A stretch of DNA of 64,000 nt from JACDAE01 sp963717195 (GTDB taxonomy: Bacteria; Chloroflexota; Ktedonobacteria; Ktedonobacterales; Ktedonobacteraceae), in NCBI GenBank assembly GCA_963717195.1, contig CAVQVR010000008.1:22862-86861 (forward strand), given 5' to 3'. Shown here piece after piece: positions 44,884-53,471 of the stretch; position 1 is the stretch's first letter, and the number at the start of each line of letters is the position of its first letter. The notes below the pieces were generated by a model. The model saw only the letters and a program-made list of their open reading frames with translations. It was not told the DNA's origin and made no database searches. Made by a program: the position numbers and the translations under genes.

Positions 44884-44956
44884 GTAGGGGCCGCGTTTAC
44901 GCCGCCCAGGTGTCACCGCCTTATAAACGGACACGGGCTTGTAAACGGCGCCCCTA
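44884..44956. repeat. GTAGGGGCC hairpin repeat between fabD and gls24
   Basis: Left arm 44884-44912 starts GTAGGGGCCGCGTTTACGCC; an inverted arm ends GCCCCTAC at 44956. The inner sequences match only partly (GCGTTTAC / GTAAACGG). Confidence 0.8.
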
Positions 44957-45001
44957 CAAAGAGATGGTAATCGTTTATCATGATAGAAGGAGGATTGGCA
45001 T

Positions 45002-45340
45002 ATGGCAGTGGAGTCGCAACCGATAGGCGTAGTGCGCGTTGCCCGCCAGGTACTTTCGACTATCGTGATAAACAGCGCATTGCAAATTCCCGGTGTTGTA
45101 CGTATAGCGCAGGGAGAGGCTCAATGGGCACGTCTGCGTGGCAGGGAGATACCCAGGCGCGGCGTAGCATTGACCATTCGTGATAATATCGTCTCAACCG
45201 ATCTCTACATTGTCGTACGTGCCGGAACTAACATCGTCGAAGTAGGGACCGCCGTCCAGGAAGAGATTGCATCCGCTATCGAAGATATGGTAGGAATGCA
45301 GGTACGTGAAGTCAACGTATACATCCAGGACGTGGTCTAA
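45002..45340 (+). CDS. Asp23/Gls24 family envelope-stress protein
   Basis: 112 residues that cover the Asp23/Gls24 domain: VVRVARQVLSTIVINSALQIPGVVRIAQG, then DLYIVVRAGTNIVEVGTAVQEEIASAIEDMVGMQVREVNVYIQDV. In Firmicutes these proteins are tied to alkaline shock and the membrane. Its position before nusB matches the usual order for this family. AGAAGGAGG precedes the ATG. Confidence 0.93.
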   Translation: MAVESQPIGVVRVARQVLSTIVINSALQIPGVVRIAQGEAQWARLRGREIPRRGVALTIRDNIVSTDLYIVVRAGTNIVEVGTAVQEEIASAIEDMVGMQVREVNVYIQDVV

Positions 45341-45388
45341 GCGGATTCGTAACCGCGCATCCATTTTACACACTTATTCGAGGACACT

Positions 45389-45832
45389 ATGCCAGGGATA
45401 CGCAGACAGGCGCGAATGATCGCACTGCAAACACTCTATGAATACGATACAGCCAGTCATACTCCTCAAGAGGTCTTGCAGCGTCACACCGAGGAGCGTC
45501 ATCTGCACCCCAAGGTGGAAGAATACGCAAGCGAACTCGTCCTGGGAGTGTGTGACCACCTGGCCGAGATCGATGCACACATTCAGAGTGCCGCACGCGA
45601 ATGGCCATTGCAGCAAATGGCACGCATAGACAAAAATATTCTAAGGCTTGCAATCTACGAGATTCTGTTTAATAATACGGTACCAGCTAAGGCTGCTATT
45701 AACGAAGCGGTGGAACTTGCTAAAACATTTGGCAGTGATACCTCCAGCCGCTTTATCAATGGCGTCCTGGGTACAATATTTAATCGGGCACAACAACAGC
45801 CCATCCCTAAAGCGGAAAGCGAGGTGAAATAA
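45389..45832 (+). CDS. nusB: Transcription antitermination protein NusB
   Basis: 147 residues, all helical. Forms the NusB-S10 complex that binds boxA in rRNA operons. Family signature: RRQARMIALQTLYEYD at the start, MARIDKNILRLAIYEI, VPAKAAINEAVELAKTFG and SSRFINGVLGTI. Stop TAA overlaps the acpP ATG by one base, so the two are translationally coupled. Confidence 0.97.
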   Translation: MPGIRRQARMIALQTLYEYDTASHTPQEVLQRHTEERHLHPKVEEYASELVLGVCDHLAEIDAHIQSAAREWPLQQMARIDKNILRLAIYEILFNNTVPAKAAINEAVELAKTFGSDTSSRFINGVLGTIFNRAQQQPIPKAESEVK

Positions 45833-46068
45833 TGGCCACTACTCAAGAACGTCTCAAGAAAATTATTGTTGACCAACTCGGGGTCGATGAGAGCGAAGTC
45901 GTTCCCAATGCTTCATTCGTCGAGGATCTCAACGCCGACTCTCTCGACCTGGTCGAACTGATCATGTCTCTTGAAGAAGAATTCAAGCTGCAGATCTCAG
46001 ACGAAGATGCTGAGAAGATCACGACCGTCCAGGAAGCCGATGACTACATAGAAGAACACTTGCGCTAA
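45832..46068 (+). CDS. acpP: Acyl carrier protein
   Basis: 78 residues. Carries the growing fatty acyl chain on phosphopantetheine attached to Ser37 in NADSLDLVELIM. Full family length and four-helix pattern (MSLEEEFKLQISDEDAEKI). One-base overlap with nusB. Followed by a strong terminator that ends the operon. Confidence 0.98.
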   Translation: MATTQERLKKIIVDQLGVDESEVVPNASFVEDLNADSLDLVELIMSLEEEFKLQISDEDAEKITTVQEADDYIEEHLR

Positions 46069-46180
46069 TTTCAATACGTGCAAGTATACGATCATATACA
46101 GCCCCAGATGAGATCAGGGGCACACCATCCCAAAAGATATCTAATGGGAATGACCCCTAAGTTTCAGGGGCAAAAAAGTT

Positions 46181-46215
46181 GGGCGACCGCAAGGTCGCCC
46201 TCTCTCTTTTTATTT
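46181..46215 (+). terminator. Terminator of the fabD-acpP operon
   Basis: GGGCGACC-GCAA-GGTCGCCC, an 8-bp GC stem with a stable tetraloop, followed by TCTCTCTTTTT. Confidence 0.92.
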
Positions 46216-46266
46216 GGGTGTTCTGTCCCTTTTTGAATACTTGATAGAGATACAAAAAGATAACCA

Positions 46267-46866
46267 ATGTCACAAACTGTAGTGCATATGCATCTACTTT
46301 TTAGAGCCAGAAATTACGGAAGCATATTGGTTGATTTGAATGCGAGAAAATTGTTGCCAAACTATAAATTACTTTTGAGGATTGCTGGCATAGCTTTTCT
46401 GATCGCAGCCTTCTATTTTGCTATTCGCGCTAGCATTGAATATTTCCAGGTAAATGGTATGCCGGGAAGCCAATCCCTCAATACAATTATCCCTCAACTT
46501 TATGTAGTTTTACTTATACGTGGCATCTACCTTTACATAGCAGCAGCATTGTTGTTGCTATGCCTCGCCTCTTTGAAAAACGCAAAGATCATCTTTGGTG
46601 GCTTACAGGCAGCTATCTGGCTTATCGGCCTATCACTCTGGTATCAGCAAAGCGATATTTTCAGACCATGGCTGCTGCCAGGATTTCTCATCCCAGTTTC
46701 CTTACAAGGATTATTTTACACGCTGTTTTTCTCATTAGGATTCCTCATGCTGTATATACCAATTGTGTACACCCTTAAAGGGTTATCTCATCCCAGAACT
46801 AGTTTAAAGCAACCTACCCAGGAAAGTTACATGCAAGCAGTTAATCGACCAGGCAACCAAAGTTAG
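46267..46866 (+). CDS. Multi-pass membrane protein of unknown function
   Basis: 199 residues, no family recognised. Four predicted membrane helices: about 36-58 (LLLRIAGIAFLIAAFYFAI), 80-105, 112-128 and 140-172. Short cytoplasmic ends; no catalytic motif seen. The ribosome site is weak and the ATG at 46267 is not certain; Met8 is an alternative. Codon use is more AT-rich than its neighbours. Confidence 0.6.
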   Translation: MSQTVVHMHLLFRARNYGSILVDLNARKLLPNYKLLLRIAGIAFLIAAFYFAIRASIEYFQVNGMPGSQSLNTIIPQLYVVLLIRGIYLYIAAALLLLCLASLKNAKIIFGGLQAAIWLIGLSLWYQQSDIFRPWLLPGFLIPVSLQGLFYTLFFSLGFLMLYIPIVYTLKGLSHPRTSLKQPTQESYMQAVNRPGNQS

Positions 46867-46869
46867 TGA

Positions 46870-46898
46870 CACCTGGGCGCGGTAAACCTGGCCCCTAC
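46870..46898. repeat. Solo inverted arm of the GTAGGGGCC repeat
   Basis: CACCTGGGCGCGGTAAACCT...GCCCCTAC on the plus strand, the reverse of the arm at 44884, with no partner arm nearby. Confidence 0.7.
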
Positions 46899-47094
46899 GA
46901 TCCACACCTATGGTATAATATACCGATAATGATATCCAATCAGACAAATAACGTGTAATGACATGGATGGAGGAGCGATAGAAGGGCAATTTTTCGGATC
47001 TGTAATTTTTCGTTTAATTTGCTGTCACAAATCCCAGGTTCGTGCATCTATATTAGCGTAGGGCAATAGTCCTACAAATGCGAAGAGAGTTTTT

Positions 47095-47832
47095 GTGGAT
47101 ATGATGCCTGCTGCCCAGGCAGTAGAAGAGCTTAGTCTAGAATATGGCAAACTGGTCTTCCATACCATCTATAGCTGGACAGGCGATTGGGAGGAGAGCC
47201 AGGACCTGACGCAGGATACCTTTCATCAGGCTCTGCGCTCAATAGATGCCGCCCGCAAAACCAGCGGTGAGCAGTTTCATGCGAAGGCGTGGTTGCTCAG
47301 TATCGCACTGAATACGGTACGTATGCAACGGCGACGACGCACTATTTTCCGCTTCATTCCTTTCTCGCATATGCAAAAGGGAAAACAGACGGAGACAGAG
47401 AGCGAGACGCTGAGCGCTCAGGCCGCATCAGTACAGCCAGTTGGCTATGGCGCGACCGTGACCGAGGATCCTGCCGAACTGATCGCTGAACAGGATGCCG
47501 TACGACGAACGATGGCAAAGCTAGCAGAACCATTTCGGGTCTGCCTGCTTCTCTCAATCATAGGTGGCCTCTCGATCAGTGAGATCGCGGAGTCGCTAGA
47601 CATGAAAGAGGCAGCGGTGCGACAACGTCTGGCGCGCGCACGTAAACAATTTCAGCAGGTCTACACGCAGGAAAGCGGTGAAGAGGTCTTCGATCCCTCC
47701 ACCAGCGCCATAGCTCACAAATATTCTGATACGCAGAAAGATACGCAGGAGCGGTCGCAACCAGTGAACGACAAGGCACAACGTTTGCAACTGACGACCC
47801 ATCCTTCAACATCCTGGAGTAACTATGTATAA
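47095..47832 (+). CDS. ECF-type RNA polymerase sigma factor
   Basis: 245 residues. Region 2 has EESQDLTQDTFHQALR and AKAWLLSIALNTVRMQRRRR; region 4 has LSISEIAESLDMKEAAVRQRLARARKQFQ, the helix-turn-helix that recognises -35. A 60-residue linker and a long polar C-terminal tail (about 205-245) are unusual for minimal ECF factors. Start is GTG at 47095 or ATG at 47101; neither has a strong ribosome site. Overlaps the next gene by 8 bases, which is probably its anti-sigma or accessory factor. Confidence 0.9.
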   Translation: MDMMPAAQAVEELSLEYGKLVFHTIYSWTGDWEESQDLTQDTFHQALRSIDAARKTSGEQFHAKAWLLSIALNTVRMQRRRRTIFRFIPFSHMQKGKQTETESETLSAQAASVQPVGYGATVTEDPAELIAEQDAVRRTMAKLAEPFRVCLLLSIIGGLSISEIAESLDMKEAAVRQRLARARKQFQQVYTQESGEEVFDPSTSAIAHKYSDTQKDTQERSQPVNDKAQRLQLTTHPSTSWSNYV

Positions 47833-48127
47833 CGACTCTATCGAGACTCTGCTGCTACGCCACTACGGTAGCGAAGCTCCCGCGCCTCCTACCCTGGAGC
47901 AGCAACTGGTTGCCTCAATACGCACAGAGGCTGCTACGCAGCAACGACAGGAGCGCATTGCCATACATATGCGTACACAACGCGTGAGCCGTCGTAAAGT
48001 AGTGCGCTGGGTCGCAATTGGCTCGGCAGGCGTTGGCCTGTTGAGTGCTGGCCTGGAGAGTCTGCATATGCTTGAAGTAAGTTTCACCGGGGAAGATACT
48101 CCCCAGGCGCGATCTGCATTTTCCTGA
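47825..48127 (+). CDS. Small single-helix membrane protein paired with the sigma factor
   Basis: 100 residues. N-terminal soluble part (1-60) with a charged helix LEQQLVASIRTEAATQQRQER, then one membrane helix (about 62-80, VVRWVAIGSAGVGLLSAG) and a short outside tail. No zinc anti-sigma motif (HxxxCxxC) is present. The 8-base overlap with the sigma gene suggests it restrains or senses for that factor, which is inference. Confidence 0.6.
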   Translation: MYNDSIETLLLRHYGSEAPAPPTLEQQLVASIRTEAATQQRQERIAIHMRTQRVSRRKVVRWVAIGSAGVGLLSAGLESLHMLEVSFTGEDTPQARSAFS

Positions 48128-48222
48128 TCATGTTTACTCATGTGATGTCAAAAAGACATCTGTTTTCACTATTTTTACGTAGTATTTCACAGAATACATG
48201 TACACCTTGAAAGGATAGAACA

Positions 48223-48492
48223 ATGCCTCTCGGACTTCATCTACCTGAATTACTCGCTCTTCTTGCTATTGCGCTTCTTATCTTTGGGCCAAAGAAGCTG
48301 CCGGAGATGGGCGCTTCCATTGGAAAGAGCATCAAGTCATTTCAGAAGGGTATGAAAGAAATTAACGAGCCAGATGAAACAGATGCATCCTTAACAAAGC
48401 TGGAAGTTATTGAGCGCGAAATCGCCAGCAAACGTAACGCCGCCGCTACCGCGATGCCGAAGAGCACCATTGTAGAAACGCCCGTTGACTAA
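48223..48492 (+). CDS. tatA: Sec-independent translocase protein TatA/TatE (copy 1)
   Basis: 89 residues. N-terminal helix LPELLALLAIALLIFGPKKLPEMGASIGKS with the FGPKKLPE hinge, then an amphipathic helix and a polar tail. Forms the pore for folded twin-arginine substrates. GAAAGGAT precedes the ATG. First gene of a tatA-tatC-tatA operon. Confidence 0.94.
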   Translation: MPLGLHLPELLALLAIALLIFGPKKLPEMGASIGKSIKSFQKGMKEINEPDETDASLTKLEVIEREIASKRNAAATAMPKSTIVETPVD

Positions 48493-48529
48493 TGCTGACC
48501 ACTTATACTACCTGGATAGGGGGTAAATA

Positions 48530-49351
48530 ATGGCAACAGGTAATGTAGATCAGCAGCAAGAGCCCCTGTTGACATTCGATGGATTTAGTACGGATGACGA
48601 GAACGATCCAGACGCGATGTCACTGGTGGACCACCTGGAAGAACTGCGCTGGCGCATCTTTAAATCCTTGATCTCGGTTGTCGTCTTCAGCATAGTCGGG
48701 TTTATCTTCAGGAGTTACATCCTGGAATTTCTTGCAGCACCATTGCCACCACACTTCAATACACTGCTCAAGGGCAGCCAGAAGTTCATTGTCACAGACA
48801 TTACAGGGGGCTTTACCGCTTACCTGCTCATCGCGGTTGCTGTAGGGATAGTTGCGTCATTGCCAGTGCTTCTCTACCAGACCTGGGCCTTTATCGCACC
48901 AGGGCTGTACGAACGCGAGAAGAAATATGCAGTACCCTTCATCTTTATCGGCATCGCCTTATTCTTGGCTGGCATCTCTGTCGGTTACGTCGTCATACGT
49001 TTTCCAGTAGAATGGTTGATTAGCTTCGGAGCCAGTGACTTCGTTCCACTAATCACGGCCAACAGCTACTTAACCTTTGCGGCAATCTTTATACTGGCCT
49101 TTGGAGTCGTGTTCGAACTGCCACTGGTCATCACCTTTATGGCAAAGATTGGCATCGTTAATGTCGAGACACTGAAGAAGAAACGCGCGGTTGCTCACGT
49201 TGGCATGTGGATTGCCGCAACGTTCCTGACACCTGGTGCGGACCTGTATAGCCCTATCATTCTGGGCGTATGCATGTCGATCCTATACGAACTTACCATC
49301 ATCTTTATCCGCTTCGCGATAAAAGATGAGACTCAATCAGAGGTTGTATAA
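48530..49351 (+). CDS. tatC: Sec-independent translocase protein TatC
   Basis: 273 residues with six membrane helices; receptor for twin-arginine signal peptides. Motifs: LVDHLEELRWRIFKS at the N-terminal, YQTWAFIAPGLYEREKKY, and FGVVFELPLVITFMAKIG. The first 30 residues are an acidic extension (QQEPLLTFDGFSTDDENDPD). Start ATG with GGGGG upstream. Located between two tatA genes. Confidence 0.97.
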   Translation: MATGNVDQQQEPLLTFDGFSTDDENDPDAMSLVDHLEELRWRIFKSLISVVVFSIVGFIFRSYILEFLAAPLPPHFNTLLKGSQKFIVTDITGGFTAYLLIAVAVGIVASLPVLLYQTWAFIAPGLYEREKKYAVPFIFIGIALFLAGISVGYVVIRFPVEWLISFGASDFVPLITANSYLTFAAIFILAFGVVFELPLVITFMAKIGIVNVETLKKKRAVAHVGMWIAATFLTPGADLYSPIILGVCMSILYELTIIFIRFAIKDETQSEVV

Positions 49352-49401
49352 TACAATCTGGTTCGACTCTTACGAAGAGTCTTTAGAAAGGATATCCTAC
49401 T

Positions 49402-49731
49402 ATGCCATTTGCTGGATTTCATGGAGCTGACCTCCTCATTATTCTCGCCATCGCGCTTCTTATCTTTGGACCAAAGAAGTTGCCAGAAATGGGCGCCTCT
49501 ATCGGTAAGAGCATCAAAGAATTTAAGAAGGGCATGGCCGAGTTGACCGAGCCTAAAGCAGAGAGCCCCGCCGCTTATGAGACAGTCTCTAAAGAGCCTG
49601 TAGTCGCCAACTACACTGCAACTGAGCCTCTAGGCGCTAACTACACTGCGGCTGAGCCAGTCTCTGAAGTCTACGAAACACCCACCTCTTTTGAATCAGA
49701 GGCGAAAGAGACAGAAATAAACGCTCAATAA
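49402..49731 (+). CDS. tatA: Sec-independent translocase protein TatA/TatE (copy 2)
   Basis: 109 residues. Shares LLIFGPKKLPEMGASIGKSIK with copy 1, so it arose by duplication. The tail has short repeats (VVANYTATEP, GANYTAAEP) and is acidic. TatA/TatB roles cannot be assigned from sequence because both lack the TatB Pro pattern. Followed by a strong terminator. Confidence 0.93.
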   Translation: MPFAGFHGADLLIILAIALLIFGPKKLPEMGASIGKSIKEFKKGMAELTEPKAESPAAYETVSKEPVVANYTATEPLGANYTAAEPVSEVYETPTSFESEAKETEINAQ

Positions 49732-49752
49732 TAGCACTATTTGCTATGCAGG

Positions 49753-49804
49753 AACCCTTAGTCTTACTCATTTGAAACAAAATGAGTAAGACTAAGGGTT
49801 TTTT
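49753..49804 (+). terminator. Terminator after the tat operon
   Basis: Perfect 21-bp stem AACCCTTAGTCTTACTCATTT / AAATGAGTAAGACTAAGGGTT, 6-base loop, then TTTTT. The stem is long enough to function on both strands. Confidence 0.93.
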
Positions 49805-49939
49805 GAGGACTTGCAAAAATATATTCCCACTTCCCGGTGAACGTACATAAAAGCAGGGCTTTCCAATTCGAAGTGGAACAAGCCCGTGCCCTCATTCTTC
49901 GATTTGAAAAGTCCTGTACATAAAAGACATAATTTGTTG

Positions 49940-51316
49940 CTAGCGCGGCCTGCTGGTCTCAACAAACTCTTCTCCACTCCCTATATCCCTGGCGCGCGTT
50001 CCTCTCTCATTCCTGAAACGGAACCATAGCGTGGCAAGCGCTACAAGGTAGACTCCGGCCCCAATGACAAAGACGGGCGGATATCCCATGTGCGCGATGA
50101 TAAGGCCACCTAGCGGCGTTGTGAGCGCCGTTCCTATCTGGTCAGCGGCCTGGAAACAACTATTGGCAAGACCACGACGTTGAGGAGGTGTCTCCTCCAT
50201 GAAGAAGACCTGAAAGATCCCAACTCCCATGTCCGTGATACCCTGGCGCAAGGGATAAAGAATAGCCGCCAATGGAATGAAACTGGTGAAGCTGATAGCC
50301 AGTAGCAAAGGAATACCCACCAGCCGCGTGATCGTGATCGCGTTGATCTTCCCAATACGCGCAGCCAGCCAGGGAGCTCCCAGCGTCAAGAGGGCCGTAA
50401 GAGCATTGGCGGTACCATCGATAATACCAAATAGAGCGGGCGAGGCTCCCAGATGTTTGACGAAGTAGAGGTTAAAATAGGGCAGAAAGAAGCCTCTACC
50501 CAGACTGATCAGGGCAACGACCAGCACCAGGATAGTCGGGGGGCTGAACAAAATGGCTCGCCTGTCTATTTGCTGCCACCATCGAACTGCCGAGCGCACA
50601 GATTGTGGCAGGGAGATGCGTTCTTTACGGGGCACACGAGATGTCGGAGTAGGATCGGGACGTTCATTGCTCATCATAAATACAGGGATGAAACTCGGCG
50701 CAGCGATGATACCGGCAAGGAGTAACGCAAGCTGGTAAGCACGCGGTTGCGCCTGTTGTGCCAGGAATGGAGCAAGTAAGGGAGGAAGTGGTGCCATAAA
50801 CCAGGAACTGCTCTGAAACCAGCCAGGCAAGAAACCACCCAGTAGTTCGCCAAGCACAGTAGTGGCCAGAGTAACGACGATGTTGAAGCTAAACAGAAGA
50901 GAGCGCTCACCTGGTGTGCTGTAGCGTGTTAGAAAGGGAGCAGCCAAGACCAGCAGAAATGCGCCTGCCGCTCCCGCCAGGAAATCGCTGACCAGGAGGG
51001 GAACGGGTTGGCGAAGCAGGAACTGCCCAACACCGGCGATACCAAGGAATACACTGGCCCAGATCAGAATGGACCGGGCGCTCAGGCGATCAACGTACAG
51101 ACCAGCCGGGAAAATCATTAACCCGGCTCCAAGTGCAACGGCAAAGAGCGCCAGGCCAATAAAGTCCGTGCCATAGCCTAGCGCTCCCAGATACAGATTG
51201 TACAGAACCAGAATAATGCCAGTAGTGACGCCACTTAACGCGCTACAGATCAGGTACAGGCGTGCGTTGCGTTGGAAACGAGCGAACTGCCGGACATACT
51301 CAACGAACAGAGACAT
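49940..51316 (-). CDS. Major facilitator superfamily transporter
   Basis: 458 residues, twelve predicted membrane helices with a central loop near 205-235 (RPDPTPTSRVPRKER). The A-motif-like stretch in loop 2-3 is GLYVDRLSARSIL, and the second half has GAPWLAARIGKINAITI. Drug or small-molecule exporters share this layout; the substrate is unknown. Overlaps the C-terminal end of the upstream membrane-protein gene by 17 bases, so the two are coupled. Confidence 0.9.
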   Translation of the reverse strand: MSLFVEYVRQFARFQRNARLYLICSALSGVTTGIILVLYNLYLGALGYGTDFIGLALFAVALGAGLMIFPAGLYVDRLSARSILIWASVFLGIAGVGQFLLRQPVPLLVSDFLAGAAGAFLLVLAAPFLTRYSTPGERSLLFSFNIVVTLATTVLGELLGGFLPGWFQSSSWFMAPLPPLLAPFLAQQAQPRAYQLALLLAGIIAAPSFIPVFMMSNERPDPTPTSRVPRKERISLPQSVRSAVRWWQQIDRRAILFSPPTILVLVVALISLGRGFFLPYFNLYFVKHLGASPALFGIIDGTANALTALLTLGAPWLAARIGKINAITITRLVGIPLLLAISFTSFIPLAAILYPLRQGITDMGVGIFQVFFMEETPPQRRGLANSCFQAADQIGTALTTPLGGLIIAHMGYPPVFVIGAGVYLVALATLWFRFRNERGTRARDIGSGEEFVETSRPR

Positions 51317-51878
51317 CTCTCAGTTGTGCGGCTCCTACCGACTGCGTGTATCCATCACCCAACTCAGGCGCTGTAGCAGTGGGCAGAGTCTTCTCTTTCA
51401 TCAATTCTCGATAGCCTGGACTATTAAATTCCAGACCTTCATCCGTGACCGTGGGCTTATCCCGCCTGGCTCCGATCTGCGGGAACAGAAAAGCCTTGAT
51501 GACTGTCTGTACCTGGAGTGTACGCGCCCGGTACTCGATGATGCCGTGAGCAACCTTATCCGTCACCTCCTCAACCTTTTTATCGGCAGTATGCATACCA
51601 ACCGGTACTTTTGCTATCGTCCGAACGATAGTATTCTTATCCTCCGCCGGTGGTTGTCCTTGAACCGCTGCTTCGGATGTCTTATTCACACTATCGACGG
51701 TCGGTCGCAACATCTTGATAAGATTTGACTTCTCGCGTACCCAGGCCGTGGCAAAAACCATCACCAGGGCGAACGCCACAGTCAAAAGGATAAAGACGAG
51801 AAGGAACAGGCAGATGATAATCGCTGCTGTCTGCCCAAAGCCAGCCAGAACGGGATCCGTATCAAGTAATACAGGCAT
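51300..51878 (-). CDS. Single-helix membrane protein of unknown function
   Basis: 192 residues. One N-terminal membrane helix (about 15-45, QTAAIIICLFLLVFILLTVAFALVMVF), then a cytoplasmic region with helices around VDSVNKTSEAAVQ and KKVEEVTDKVAHGIIEYRAR. No family recognised. It sits in a three-gene minus-strand series with a similar membrane protein upstream and the MFS gene downstream; start ATG with GAGGAGAA upstream. Confidence 0.65.
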   Translation of the reverse strand: MPVLLDTDPVLAGFGQTAAIIICLFLLVFILLTVAFALVMVFATAWVREKSNLIKMLRPTVDSVNKTSEAAVQGQPPAEDKNTIVRTIAKVPVGMHTADKKVEEVTDKVAHGIIEYRARTLQVQTVIKAFLFPQIGARRDKPTVTDEGLEFNSPGYRELMKEKTLPTATAPELGDGYTQSVGAAQLRDVSVR

Positions 51879-51880
51879 AA

Positions 51881-52354
51881 CTATTCTCCTCTCGCGAGGG
51901 CTTCCATTTGCTGCTTGCGACGCTGCTCTGCTCGTTGTGCAACATGGCCCTTCCCAAAGAATACGCGTATTATCTGCTGGGTAGCAACCACAGCAGCCAC
52001 AACACGCACGCCAGGTGCTATGGCTATCTCGCTCGTCAATCTGGCAGTCGAGCCAATCGTCGATGCAGTGTGCCCTGCCGTCTGTACAGTATCCTTCACA
52101 ATACCCACCGTTTCCTGTACGGATGCCAGCAAGGGTTTCATCTCATTGCGCACCGTTGTGATGGTGCGAACGAGCATGAGAATAGAATAGATCTGGAACA
52201 GCATCGCGGCAATCAACAGAGCCGCGAGAATAATCAAGAACACGTAGAGCACGGCCAGGAGCACGTGAAAGATAGCGGCTACGATCAGGCCACCGATGAC
52301 AACAACCGCCAGAACAATACCTATGATAATCAGGTAGCGCTTTGCTTTTTGCAT
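51881..52354 (-). CDS. Membrane protein with DUF948-like layout
   Basis: 157 residues. Two adjacent N-terminal helices (about 7-30 and 33-58), followed by MLVRTITTVRNEMKPLLASVQETVGIVKDTVQTAG, a heptad-like stretch typical for DUF948/YtxH-type proteins, and a basic tail. Start set at the ATG at 52354 with GGGAGGC upstream, not at the longer frame. Two bases separate it from the next gene. Confidence 0.65.
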   Translation of the reverse strand: MQKAKRYLIIIGIVLAVVVIGGLIVAAIFHVLLAVLYVFLIILAALLIAAMLFQIYSILMLVRTITTVRNEMKPLLASVQETVGIVKDTVQTAGHTASTIGSTARLTSEIAIAPGVRVVAAVVATQQIIRVFFGKGHVAQRAEQRRKQQMEALARGE

Positions 52355-52413
52355 ACTGTGCCTCCCAATATACAGCTGAAGTAAGTTTGTTTCATTATAA
52401 CGCACGGATGGTA

Positions 52414-52505
52414 AACATGGGTAGGGGCGTTACCGTGTGCACCCGTTCCCACATGAGATACGTTCAGGGAAAGCGGGCGCACGCGGTGACGCCCCTACCC
52501 ATGTT
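52414..52505. repeat. GTAGGGG-type hairpin repeat, 32-bp arms
   Basis: Arms 52414-52445 and 52474-52505, inverted, with three mismatches that would mostly form G-U pairs in RNA. Both tips read CATGGGTAGGGGCG. The loop is 28 bases. Lies between divergent genes, so terminator function is unlikely. Confidence 0.88.
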
Positions 52506-52768
52506 CAAATACGATACCGTCGAGAAGGTATACCAGAAATCTTCTCCACTCTAACACGTAGCAACCTCCTTCAACGACTACACTTGCAGATATGTACGGG
52601 CTTGCAAGCACATTACGCTTAGAAACCTGAGCATATCGTGAAAGAACGCTTAGACTTTTTATTGCTGACTTGTTATTTTAGCATACTCCAGGTATCTTCA
52701 TAGTAAATACATCAGTCTACTTGAGCAGAATACATACTCTATAAAAATTGTCTGTGGAGGAGATATCT

Positions 52769-53125
52769 ATGTTAGCTTTACATACAGCACTATCTGATAC
52801 CATTGTGATGTCAGGAAATGCTTTTAACTGGCATTTCACATTCACGCTGACTCAGCTCATCTACTGGGTGATCGCAGCCATCATCGGCATTATCGCTGAG
52901 GCAATCGTGGGATGGCGTGCACCTTTAGGCGTCCTGGGCGCATTCCTTGCTGGACTGGTTGGTATCTGGTTGATGACCAGTGTGTTCCAATTTACTATTC
53001 CAGATGAGATCACTTTATATGGAGTGCCGCTCTTCAAGGTGCTTATTGGTGCTATTGTTATGGTTGTGTTGTGGCATCTCGTCACATATCGGGCGTGGAG
53101 GAAACCGCGTCACAGCGTAGCATAG
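52769..53125 (+). CDS. GlsB/YeaQ/YmgE-like small membrane protein
   Basis: 118 residues, about three membrane helices. The stretch IAAIIGIIAEAIVGWRAPLGVLGAFLAGLVG matches the transglycosylase-associated protein family, with the conserved Gly-rich loop; the C-terminal helix VLIGAIVMVVLWHLV ends in a basic tail. Role unclear, often stress-linked. GTGGAGGAG is 8 bases before the ATG at 52769; the earlier TTG includes that site. Confidence 0.75.
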   Translation: MLALHTALSDTIVMSGNAFNWHFTFTLTQLIYWVIAAIIGIIAEAIVGWRAPLGVLGAFLAGLVGIWLMTSVFQFTIPDEITLYGVPLFKVLIGAIVMVVLWHLVTYRAWRKPRHSVA

Positions 53126-53213
53126 GGCCCTTCCCATCCCCAGCCCCGGGCGTGATAATGCTCTTTAAAAAATGAATCCGGATATTCGACGCCGTGGGCC
53201 AAAAGGAGACCTG

Positions 53214-53292
53214 GGTAGGGAAGCCATTCATTCTTCCGGGGGGGGCTGATGGAGCGGTGACAGCCCCCGGAAGAATGAATGGCTTCCCTACC
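53214..53292. repeat. GTAGGG-type hairpin repeat, perfect 29-bp arms
   Basis: Arms 53214-53242 (GGTAGGGAAGCCATTC...) and 53264-53292 are exact complements with a 21-base loop. It fills the gap between the GlsB-like and rhomboid genes (53126-53471), with no gene. Confidence 0.92.
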
Positions 53293-53471
53293 ACGATTGC
53301 GATCTTTCCACGATCTCTGGTATCTGGATCAATTTTTTAAACAGCATAATCTGGCCCCTACTGTAACTCTGCATTGTCTGTAACGTAATGAAAGGAAGAA
53401 AGATTTTTTTTGTGTGCGCCGTCAACTTGCTTTAGAAATAACAAGAGGACGAACGTGCTATCGAGGTAAGC

